From positions 529,224,550 to 529,288,549 of the forward strand of contig VDFB02193867.1 of the NCBI GenBank assembly GCA_007258455.2: a stretch of DNA of 64,000 nt. Reading direction: 5' to 3'. The notes beneath the pieces are model-generated. The model did no database searches. It was not told the DNA's origin and worked only from the letters and a program-made list of their open reading frames with translations. The position numbers and the translations under genes were made by a program. How positions within the stretch are numbered: the stretch's first letter is position 1; each line of letters begins with the position of its first letter. This stretch comes from Sequoia sempervirens. Its lineage: Eukaryota; Streptophyta; Pinopsida; Cupressales; Cupressaceae. Positions 35,148 to 45,476 of this stretch are shown one piece after another.

Positions 35148-35834
35148 TTACACGGAAGGTGGAGGTCTAAAGCCACTATGGTTCACAATAAATATTTCAT
35201 TGTCGACTAGAATCTTTAAGCACCTATGGACAACGGATGGGACAACATTCATGGAGTTAAGCCATTTGTAGCCTAACTTCACACAAAATTGATCTGAATC
35301 AGATATCATAGAGAATGATACATTTGATTTCTTGGGTCCTACTTGTAAAGGGAGTGTGATTGAGCCCATCGTAGCATGAGCAAAACCATCATGAATTTTA
35401 ATCCATGCTTTCAGTTTATTCTATCTATCTTGAGTATGTGCGTCCACATATAAGAGTTCTTTTGTGATCACATTCTCTCCACATACGGTATCAATTAAAA
35501 TCCCAGGAGTGGGCCTATTATTGATTTTTCCAGCTATGTAAAGAGGACCACGAGGTGCATGTTTGATTGTTTCTTCCGAAGAGAAAGTAATTTTAGTGGG
35601 CATTATGGTTTGTTGTTTATGAGGCTCGATGTCAATCACTCCTATCATTGTATTAATAGGACTTTGGTCATTAGTATCCATTAGACTTTGTTCATCATCA
35701 TCCATAGAATTTTGTTCATTTTTTCTCGTATTCTCATCATTCGTGTCAACATTCATCACATCGAGTTTAGTTTCACTAGCCTTAACAAGTGAAATATTAT
35801 GGTTCCAGGGCATGGGATTGGTAAATATTTGCAA
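35148..35834 (-). pseudogene. P-D protease-like domain
   Basis: Two open segments (35834-35421 and 35369-35148). First: an acidic D/N/E/Q linker (D-D-D-E-Q-S-L-M-D-T-N-D), then P-R-G-P-L-Y-I-A-G-K-I and I-L-I-D-T-V-C-G-E-N-V-I-T-K-E. Second: M-G-S-I-T-L-P-L-Q-V-G-P, Q-F-C-V-K-L-G-Y-K-W-L and V-V-P-S-V-V-H-R-C. The loop has D-T-V instead of D-T-G; P-B has D-P-N at the same place. Confidence 0.6.
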
Positions 35835-35839
35835 GTTTT

Positions 35840-37545
35840 TATTGGAAAGAGCTACAGATTTATTACCTTTGTCATTTACACCTCCAATTTGGATATGATT
35901 AAAATCAATGAGGTCTTACACAAGATGTTTAATATGCTTGTAATTTTTTGTATCATGTCCCTTTTGTTGGTGATAAGCACAATAGCCATTGTGTCTGAAA
36001 CTCAAAGGTAAGGGCTTTCTAGGGTCAAGGGGTTGGATGGGAGGTGGGGTCAGCATGTTTTTGTTTAATAGATGGTTCATAATGTTGTGAAGTGTGTTGG
36101 GTAAGGGTGTAAATTTTCTTTGTGGATCTCCAAAGATATAAGGATTACTCTTCTTTATAGTGACTACTTGGTTATCAAATGGTTGAGTAGGTTGGGAGGT
36201 GGAATTTAGTTGAAGGAAACTTTTATTTTATCTTCTAAAAGGCTGGTAAGTTTTTTGGTTTGAAGCTTCAAAATTTTTAGGATGAGTAGAGGTGGTTTTT
36301 GGTTCACTACTACCTACGGAATTTTGATAATCTCAAAGGCCATTGCATAAGTGCATGAAGGAATGGAATTTCATTATGGTGATTTTTTCTCTTATCTTAC
36401 TTTGTAGATTTTCTATGAACATCTTTTGAAGGTGGAATTGGGAATCTTCACACTAATTTGGAAGTACAATGATTGGTAGCATGAAATAAAGTTAGTTACT
36501 TTTTCACCCTCATTTTGCTTACATCTCATCAAATTAGATAATGTCATTTCAGGAACCATATGCACTTGGAATTGCTTAATAAAGGCCTCAAAAAGTTCAA
36601 TGGATGAATGAATTGAGTTATTCGACAATGCAAAAAACCAGTCCAAGGCAATGTCTTTCAAGGATCGGGGAAAAACTTTAGCCAAAAGTTTTTCTTCAAG
36701 TATAGAGTCACTACACAAAGTAGTAAAGGCATTAACATGATTAGTAGGATCCCTCTTTCCTCAATATTTCTCAAATCTAGGGATCTCTATATCTTGTGGC
36801 ACCAAAGTTCTCTATATCTCCAAGGATAGCAAATTAATTTTGACATAGTATGAAGGTGGACCATTTTGATTTTGATTTAGGGTGGAAAATTGACATTGAA
36901 TGGATGAAAGGCTTTGTAAAAGATGGTTAATGATAGGATCCTTTCTTTTGGTTTGTGATTTGATATAGTGGGGATGTGTATGTGTTGGAAGGAGATATAA
37001 GATTAGACACCAAATAGTTATAAGGAGCACTAGTGGAAATGTCTGAGGTAGGAAGGATATTACTAGTTGGTTGCATCATTGTGGTCACTTGAGGATTGGT
37101 ATAGGTTGGAATGGATGTTATGGTTGAGGGGGGGTGAGTTTGATTTCCTCCTTATCCTTGCATATTGTTTGAAGCTTAGCACCATTAGTGGTTGAAGGAA
37201 TTTTTTTTCTAAAGATGTGAGCTAGGTTATGTAAAACTTCCAGTCCTTCATCACTTTCCATCATGTGGTGAATAATATATATGGTAGGTATAACAGTGTT
37301 GGAATGTTTTTAGTACTCATGCTATCTTGTAAATGAGAGAGATCTTCATGCATTTTTATTATGTTTTCTTGAGGGATATGATGAACCATTGCTTGAACAC
37401 TTGGCATAACACTTGTAGTCAAGGTAGGCATAGCAAAAGAGGTATCAAATATATGCTCCATACCTAGTGAACTAATACCAACACTAGAAGTAAGAGAGCT
37501 TGATAACCCAAGATCCACAATGAGTGTTTTATCGAAGGATTCCAT
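35840..37545 (-). pseudogene. P-D gag
   Basis: N-terminal segment 37545-37261 (E-N-I-I-K-M-H-E-D-L-S-H-L-Q, matching P-B), core at 36718-36413 (A-K-V-F-P-R-S-L-K-D-I-A-L-D-W-F, L-F-E-A-F-I-K-Q-F, N-F-I-S-C-Y-Q-S-L-Y) and a zinc-knuckle relic near 35960 (C-A-Y-H then G-H-D-T-K-N-Y). The last Cys of the knuckle is Tyr. More broken than the P-B copy. Confidence 0.7.
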
Positions 37546-37785
37546 CAGTCTTGCAGTTCATCTAACCATAGTATTAAATGTAGGACACCAAGTACTACGA
37601 CTCATTCAAGGGACAAACCAAAGAAAGTGCAATGAACATAATATCCTATTCTTGCAATTACACTTGAAATGAAAGAAATTGAAACAACAACAATTCTGCA
37701 AAGTGAAACAAAGAACTGAAGGCAACCAACAGAAGAACATAAAAAGCAATTTTAGATCTTGAAAATTGGAAGGTCAAAATCAATA

Positions 37786-38381
37786 GTGACTAAGATACCA
37801 GTAAGGGTTTCTTGGTCCTACTCATGTAAAATTTTGAAGTTCCAGGGAGTGAAACAGGCAACAAACAACAGAGAGACAATTATAAGACACAAACCTTGAG
37901 AGGAACTAAGACACTAAGAAAGGAATTTAGTCCTAGAAAAGGATTTTCTCAGAAAAATAGCAAATTCTAGATTGTCTACAGTGTTTACAGATTTCCTATT
38001 TAGGATGTTGATGTTGAGATACAAAAAAATGTGCAAATGAATGCAAGGAAAGGTAACTAGTGACAAGCAATTGAATGCAAAGTTAATGAAATTTTTTCTG
38101 ATTTTGAATGCAATAAGAATATTTCTAAATACAATTAGGATGATGAACAATGCACTTTTTTAGTTTTTGAATGAAATGAAATGATGCAAGAAAGCAAAAA
38201 ATGCAGCCTATATGCACTTTCACTAATGCAAATATGAGAAACCCTAAATGTAATTTTCACTAAATATGAGAAACCCTAGATGCAATTTCACTAATGCAAG
38301 AATGAATTCAATCTAGATCTAGGACTTTAATGAACTCCATATTAGAAAAATGAATGCTCAAAATAGTCGGTTTCACCAAAA
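37786..38381 (-). promoter_or_regulatory. P-D untranslated leader and primer-binding site
   Basis: Element sense: TTTTGGTGAAACCGACTA directly after the 5' LTR; TGGTGAAACCGACT is the candidate primer site, tRNA unassigned. Two more palindromes of P-D type lie near the gag start at 37788-37818 and 37901-37934. Confidence 0.5.
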
Positions 38382-39880
38382 TGAATTGTGGGAAAATGAA
38401 ATGGGGGAAATGCCCACTTATTCTCATTATCATTCAATAATGTTCTAGGAGTCCTAATTAGATTGACTATCAACCACACAAGGAGAGTCAATTCTCAATG
38501 AGGAGGACCCAGGAGGAGGTTCCATAAGCTTTTAGGGGTTCACCACCAAGAAAATGCTTGGAAAAGACAAATAAGCATTAAACTCACAGAACTTAGAAAT
38601 GTAAGCTAAATGAACAATATAAATGATAAAATTATGAAATAGGGAGTTAGGATATGTATACCTAGGAAGTTTGGAGATGTTGTGAGGATTCCAAAAATGC
38701 AGAGAAGCTACCAAAATATGTTGTGGAGGACTAAGAAACCCTTACTATTTTCTTAGTCTCATTCAAAATTTCTGAAATCTCTAAATATGGTCCTGAGGCT
38801 TGATCTCTACTCTTCCTTCTTCTTTGATCTTAGGTTCTGAAACCTTCATATTTGGCTTGTAGGTGAGTTTCTGTGAAGATGACAACTTTGCAATGCAACA
38901 TTACAACTTTGCAACTGTTCACTCCAAATGATCTTCAAGTCTTCAACCTAGATTTGCAATCACAAACATCCAAGAGAGGGAAAAACTTGTTGATTATTAG
39001 TGAATGGGGATTTTCCTTGGTCAAACCCCTTGTTGGTAATCAAAACTTGAAATGAAATAGAATAATGAGGAGAAATGATCAATGAACAACATGCAATGCT
39101 ACAACTCAACAAACCCTTGCTGTAAAGCCTGCAAACTTGTGTGAAATGGTTGCAATGGATATGGATCTTGAATCAAAGAAATTCTTGATAGATATGGACT
39201 TGAATTGCTTGATTGAATCAAAATCCTACATCACAAATGTTACCACAACAACCAACATGATGCAAGAAGATCTTTGATATAATGCTTGAATCTTGATGAT
39301 GGCTTCAAATGCTTGATAGAATACTATTGAATGTTGGAATGCTTGAATGCTTAGAGTGCTTGTAATATTTCTTGGTATCTCAATATGAGAGAAGGAGCCT
39401 TTTATTTATACTTATCTATGCATAAAATCCTGAAATTACATCACACCAAGATAACATATGAATTCATTAAATAAAGGAGGCTTAATCCCACCCAAATTTG
39501 AAATTAAATCCTAAAAAATACCTCAAGGGGGACTAAGATTCCCTAGAAGGCATCTTAGTCCCAAGGCATGAAACTTGGGGCACAAAAACCAAAAAGGGAC
39601 CCATTTAAAATGTCTCAAAATTAGGGTCCCAAGACCTTTGGGGACAAAGATGTCCTAGGTAGTGTTATAGACCCAACCCAAAAATTGGGGACACTCAAAT
39701 AGAATCATTAAATTATCACTTATTGATTGGAGAATGTCAGGATTAGATAGAAAATAATATAATTCATAGGGCCTGTGGATGCAAAATAGGATTAGAATTA
39801 AGACATAAATAGGGATAAATAAAGTAAGGTGGGACCAAACAAGTGCGAAAATTCAAGGGTATGCATTTTACTAAACTACA
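38382..39880 (-). repeat. P-D 5' LTR
   Basis: 1499 bp. Only one U5 palindrome (38728-38759), where the 3' LTR has two; the others are 39529-39562 and 39641-39674. TATA complement 39403-39410. Both predicted splice sites are mutated here. Confidence 0.85.
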
Positions 39881-41076
39881 AATCTAAACCTACAAATCAC
39901 ACACTAAAGAGGGAAAAATGTTGTTTTGTTAGTGGATAGGGGTTCGCCTTGGTCAAAGCCCATTTTGGTAATCAAACCTTGAAATAGAATGGAATAGAAA
40001 TAAAGAATGATGAATGAACAAAACATGATGTTTCAACTCACCAAACCCTAGCAATAGGATGTTGCAAACATGTATGAGATGACTAAAATTTACGTAGATC
40101 TTGACTCTTGCTTGAATAGGATAGATCTTGAATTGAATACTTGCTTGAATCATGAAACCCTATATAAAAAAAATTTAACTCAAAAAAATACATCATGCAT
40201 GAAGTCTTTGACATGATTTTGTATGCTTAAATGTTGCTCTAAAATGCTTGATAATATGCCCTTGAAGACTCTTGAATGCTTTAATTCTCTTGTGAACTCA
40301 ACTTTGCTATGAGGATTCTCATTCAACTTGCTAGGTGTAAAATGAGTGAAAGAAACTTGTATTTATACTTAATTATGCAAGAGTTCTAGAAATTACAACA
40401 CTACAAGCTAACATTAGATCTAGGAGGATATAATATTGCCAAAAAATTGAATTAATTTTGATTTTGGGCCACACAGGACTCATTCGCCCAAGGTGGCAAA
40501 TCAGTTCCATCAAGCATAATGTATGCGACCAAATTTAAAGATGCTTAGAAATGTGTGAAACTAGGTTTGAGATCCAAAAATCTAGGTGGGACTCATTCAC
40601 CCAAGGTGGAGAATGAGTCCTAGATCACTAATTCTGGGGCCATTCAACCTAAAACACCTAAATTATGATTGAGTATTTGTTTAGGTCAAGCCTATCCTCA
40701 AAAAGATGCATTAAATTAGGCTCAAGTGGATGCAAAATAAGGCCAATTAAAGCATAATTAATCCCAATTATTAATGAAAACCATAGATAAGTGTGAAAGT
40801 GTGTTACAACACTTCAAATAAGGCATGACCAAGGTTAAAAAGAGATTTATTAGCTATAGTTAATTAATAAAACCTCAGAAAAGTGTGAAAGTGTGTTACA
40901 ATACTTCACAACACTTTATCAATGTACCATTTAAATTAATTATTTCACAAGGGCCCAAGACCTAATGTGAGTGTGTTAAACACATTACAACACTAAATCA
41001 AGGCATCATTAAGCTCAATTCTGCGAGGGCCCAAAAAAATGTGAAAATATCCCCGACAACATTTTTTGACACTACA
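39881..41076 (-). repeat. P-C 3' LTR, inner part
   Basis: Starts with AATCT (second duplication copy). Predicted intron 39890-40041, TATA complement 40360-40367, palindromes 40476-40508 and 40588-40620 (perfect GGACTCATTC / GAATGAGTCC), LTR start complement ACTACA ending 41076. Confidence 0.8.
39890..40041 (-). other. Predicted leader intron in P-C LTR
   Basis: Donor TTTG/GTGAGTTG, CTAAC in CCACTAACAAA, pyrimidine tract TTTTTCCCTCTTT, acceptor TTTGTAG/GT, 152 nt. All signals intact. P-D inserted 5-9 bases past the acceptor. Confidence 0.6.
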
Positions 41077-41129
41077 TTTAGCCCCCACTTTAGTGAGAGG
41101 GTGAAATTTCTTCAAAATCACACTAAAGT
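41077..41129 (-). promoter_or_regulatory. P-C polypurine tract and stem-loop
   Basis: ACTTTAGTG (41087-41095) pairs with CACTAAAGT (41121-41129), nine pairs; AAAGTGGGGGCTAAA precedes the LTR in element sense. Confidence 0.7.
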
Positions 41130-42033
41130 AGACCAACTCACTTCAAGAGGGGTCTAAGTGTACCAATATTGGTAAGATGAGATGACAACAATCGAGAGGG
41201 TTGATTAAGCCCCCAGGATCTAGCTCCCATGGCAAACTAACATAGGCACAAAAGAACACACATGAAAAATGATATAAAGAGCATCATAAAGGCATAAGCA
41301 TGCACTTTCAAAGACATTTAAAGAAAATGAAACAAAATGAAAAAGAGAAGGGGTGGATTAAGCTTTGACTATTTTTCCATCGCAATGTGGAATAGATCTA
41401 GGTTGTTTGTCTCAAAAAATGAAAGCTCACTCTAAGGCAATGAAAGTATAGGTTGTCCACTAGGTGAGGAATCCAAGAAGATGACACACATAGACTCATG
41501 GCCAGTATGCACTCACACACAAACACACACGAGTGGCTAAGGGAAATTCATGCCTTGATTGGGCTTCCTGTCAAACCATACCAAAGTTATACCTCCTGAT
41601 AACTTTAATAAGGCACCACACAAAATGATCTTCAAGCTTCATGAGGCAAGTAAAACTTTATATGGTTGGAGCTCATGAACAAACAAGATGGCTCCACAAG
41701 CATGCAAGGTGTATTATGCAAGTTGGCCATATAAATGCAACAATAAGGAACGTTCAAAGGAGTCTTGATTATTTCATGTGAGATCTTAACTTAGGGAACA
41801 TTGTGCCTAATGTCTTCAAGAGAGGAAAAATCAAAGAATAAAATATTTGTAATTGAGGGGATGTAGTGTGTCACATCAAACCACTAAGAGGAATATAATA
41901 TGCTAAGAGAGATCACGATATTGAAGGACATCACACCCAATTTCATCCATAAAGAGAAAAATGCACCGTATAAAGTAAGAAGACTATACCATGAACCATG
42001 AGAAAGAAAAATACAAAAGAATAATGCCCATGT

Positions 42034-42090
42034 ATGCCCCCACTTCAAAAAAATTGCTAAACACCATGTTGTGAGAAATTACTTTAAAGT
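42034..42090 (-). promoter_or_regulatory. Internal polypurine-tract stem-loop, P-C
   Basis: ACTTCAAA (42042-42049) with TTTAAAGT (42083-42090), one mismatch; GTGGGGGCATACATGG follows in element sense. Confidence 0.5.
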
Positions 42091-42356
42091 AGAAAATGAT
42101 AAATGCAAACAATAAAAGGACATGAGAGCTAACTTGGAAAGCCATATTCCAAGTCATATGTTTCCTAGTAAAGCTACATCATGAAAAAGGAAGGGGTTTC
42201 CCCCAAAATGAAACTTCAAACACATAAGGGATCTATGGATTTGGGGTCAGTATGTTCTTGCTACAATGTTCTTAGAGAGCTCAAAACTGTCATCATTCCC
42301 CAAACACTCATAGAACTAGAAGAACGACACAAAGATAGTGAAAACAAAGAAAAATA

Positions 42357-42540
42357 TTTTGGGCCAACATGGAAGAAACATGAATGTCTTGACGCCTTGC
42401 ATCATCCCCAAAAGAAAAACACAAGACAAATGAAAAGATAAAAGAAAAGAAAAGCTTTTAGGTCAACATGGAAGAGACATGAATGTCTTGACGCCTTGCC
42501 TCATCCCCAAAAGGAAAACACAAGACAAATAAAAAGATAA
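42357..42540 (-). repeat. Tandem dimer, about 92-bp unit, in P-C
   Basis: Two copies of the GGNCAACATGGAAGA unit, ending just before similarity to P-B stops. Confidence 0.7.
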
Positions 42541-42546
42541 TATTTC

Positions 42547-43760
42547 TATGGAGCTTACTATTTTGTGATTGTCATACCTCCTTTGCATGTTTGCATTATG
42601 TTCGCAACATTTCTACATCATGTTTACATTATGTTTACATATTTTTTGCATTATCTTTAAATTATGTTATGTTATGTGATGTGTTGTATGTCTTTGTTGT
42701 GTATGGTTCATGTTTGTCCTGATACATTGCATCTCATACATGTGTGTTCCTTTCTTATTATGTTGTCTTGTAACAAGATATTGAATCATGGGGGCTACCA
42801 CATCCCCTACATTCAATATCATTCTCTCTTCAATATTTGGATAAGTGAACCTATTTTGGCTTATCTGTGCTTTAGTGTGAGTCTAGAATAAGTTCATACT
42901 CTGACTAAAGTGGGGGCTAAATTTAGCATTAGAAATTGTCACCCTTGAAAATTCCACACTAGTTTCAGCTCCCCCTTATGTATTTGGACATAATTATGCA
43001 TTTATTACTCATTTTACAAACATCTTAAAAAAATAAAATAGAAATGAAAATGATAATTCACTATTTACCCCTAACACTTTGGGACCTAAAAAGAATGGTT
43101 CTAGTCCTAGGCGTTGGCTCCAATTTGAATATGTTGGTATTAGTAATTTACAATTTAAGTTTTTAATTTCAATTGTCAACTACCAACATTTGATTTTTGT
43201 GAAATTAGAAAAATTGCTTATAAATTCTAGTCATTTTCATCATTTGAAATCCTAAGAACACCTAATGAAATCCTAGTACTTTCATTGAACACAATTGAGA
43301 ATCCTAAAAGCAATCGAGAGCAGTTAAGAGTAGAGTTATCAACATTTTAATATTGTTCATTCATGTCAAGCATCATGTCAAGCATCATGTCAATCAACAA
43401 TAATTCTTTTATGTAATTTTGTTCATTTTTTTTAGTACTAACACTTTCAAGACTTTAATCAATCATATCAAACTATCTTTGAAGGTGATTAGTACATGAC
43501 TGCAGTCCATCAATGAATACATATCTAAGTGGTAAGTTCTAAAATTAGTCATTTCATTACTTTTTTATCATTCAATATCCACCCTACCAAGGGTAAGCTC
43601 TCTTTTTACATCATCATAGCTATTGTGGATGTAGAAATACCAAATGGGATTTGACTTAGGCAAGCCCCTATATGGCACAACTCTTCCCTCTATTTCATGT
43701 GTGCAACTTTTTATATCTATAGCTAACTAGAGGGAAATAAAAGACTAATTTCTCATTCGT
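42547..43760 (+). mobile_element. P-G 3' interior and LTR (diverged)
   Basis: Plus-strand sequence resembling P-A 5280-5497 (CATACATGTGTGTTC), then stem CTTTAGT (42870-42876) / ACTAAAG (42904-42910), polypurine AAAGTGGGGGCTAA, and a diverged LTR from about 42922 (TG mutated to TT). LTR landmarks: TTATAAATT at 43218-43226, predicted intron 43532-43732, core GGGATTTGAC...GGCAAGCCCC. The palindromes are no longer clear and the right end is undetermined. Confidence 0.55.
43532..43732 (+). other. Predicted leader intron in P-G LTR
   Basis: Donor AAGTG/GTAAGTTC at 43532, conserved core at about 43649-43675, pyrimidine stretch CTCTTCCCTCTATTTC, acceptor TATCTATAG ending 43732, 201 nt. The donor differs from the GTGAGT of other copies but is an equally good consensus. 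Confidence 0.45.
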
Positions 43761-45476
43761 GCATTCAAGCCTACAAGTTTTCAAGACACACGAAACTAGA
43801 TTCTTTCATCAACAAATGAAGTTCTTGATAATGACCTCCGAAGAACATGAGCCACAGACCAAGGACCTCAAGCCTATGTTTTTCAGGTTTCACAAAAGAG
43901 GAAGATAATCTAGGGCACACACATCATAGACCAACTAATTCAACTTTAAATTTATACACTAGGTTCCTTTGTGTCTACTCTCTGCCTTTGTGGATTTTGT
44001 TTTTGTCTTGTTGCATTCAATTTCTCAGAAATGATTTTTATTTTCATAGCTTACCTACGAACATCATTGCATCATAGAATTAAATCAATCCAATCAATTA
44101 ATGAACTAACACAAATCCCCCACCAAACAAGAATTAGAACCCTAATCTACCATTTTCACTCTTCCATTCAGATTTGTAGTCAAATGGATTTGAGATCATT
44201 TATAATCCTCAAAAATTGGACAAGTGTGATTTAGGACCTAGATCCCTTTTCCAAACCAAAACAAGGGTTATATATTTCTTTGCACATATTTTCTTTTTTA
44301 AATCGTTATATGGTGTTGTTTTTTATTCAATGGGTGGTATAAATCTTTCACTAATAATAGCAAGAGATATGGGGACTACAATGAATTACAAAGTAGGATC
44401 CTAACTATCAAAACCACATACAATTGGTTTTATTATTGTGAGAAATAATAAGTAATTAAACCATTAGCAACAATGTCATTACAAGAATAAGGAGGGCATT
44501 GAATTAGGAGACTCTATGACTCCTCAAAAGGAACTAATCTATATTGATCTATACATTGAAGCTCCCCTCCTAACTCTCATTTACATTTAAACATGATAAA
44601 TTCAATCAGGAGTAATCTAATACATATAAGTATGCTACCTCATTCATACTATAAATGTTAGTCACATAGGTAGTGTAATAGTTGTTATCATTGATCTTAA
44701 AATCCTTTGTCATATTGTACGAATCTTTATATCTTCTATACATTGTAATACAAGCATAGGGAATATTCTAACTAGTATATCAATTACGGTTACCTACCTT
44801 AACTTTGCAGAACCTAAAATATATGAACAAATATCTCAATCTCTTTTATTTGTTGACTAACCTTGTTAACAATCTTGAAATATTATTTTTATAATTTATA
44901 ATAAATCTAAAAATTTATTTTATAGACAATGACATCAAACATTCACTCCATAATAAATATTGTTGTCTATATAGAAAAGCTTAAATTAAGTGCATTTTTA
45001 AATATAAAAATTAAAATAAAATTAAAATCATAACAAATAATTTCGTATAATGATTAAAAAAAAAGAAAAGAAAAAGTGATCCCTTGTGACAATCATGTCG
45101 CAACTATTTACAAATTCATGCTAATAACCCAGCACAGTTCCTCCACTACCTTCTCTAAGCCAGATTCTTTGGCAGGTGTAAAGTATTGTACTCTGCTTTA
45201 TGGAATGCGGTCCAAGCTTTTGAATCGAATCTGCATGATAAACGTTTTCCACTGGGCCCAAGGTCCATTTCATTTCGCGACCACCTAAAGAGAACGCCTT
45301 ACAGTGGTTCAAATTTCCAAACATAGAAAGGAGCAGATTCAATCCAAAGAGCTCGGAGTGCATTCCATTGAGCCCGGAGTGCATGTACACCGTTCCGTAC
45401 AAAATCTGCGAGGACAAAATTTGCGCAGCTTTACAGCGTACGTTAAAATAGAGCAGTATACTCTGATTAAAATGCG
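43761..45476. other. Intergenic DNA upstream of the receptor kinase
   Basis: Possibly the rest of the P-G LTR up to about 44400, then AT-rich DNA. From about 45070 base composition rises, as expected for the promoter and 5' UTR of the gene. I see no convincing TATA box; TTAAAATAGA and AGTATACTC near 45443-45460 are weak candidates. Confidence 0.4.

Larger units (their letters stand above)
31090..39880 (-). mobile_element. Complete P-family element P-D (gag-pro, no RT)
   Basis: 8791 bp, TG...CA, with perfect AATCT duplication. 3' LTR 31090-32698 (1609 bp), interior 32699-38381 (5683 bp), 5' LTR 38382-39880 (1499 bp). Order in element sense: primer site TGGTGAAACCGACT, gag relic, zinc knuckle, protease-like domain, basic/acidic tail, non-coding 3' region, polypurine tract. 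Reverse transcriptase and integrase are absent. LTRs differ by about 8% in a compared 350-bp stretch, and by a deletion of about 110 bp between two palindromes. Confidence 0.88.
30396..42546 (-). mobile_element. P-C: 5'-truncated P-family element, interrupted by P-D
   Basis: 3' LTR 30396-31089 plus 39881-41076 (about 1885 bp without P-D), polypurine tract, and 1.5 kb of 3' interior with the internal stem-loop and tandem dimer. The rest of the interior, all coding DNA and the 5' LTR are absent; the right boundary near 42546 is where similarity to P-B ends and plus-strand P-G sequence begins, so it is approximate. Confidence 0.7.
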
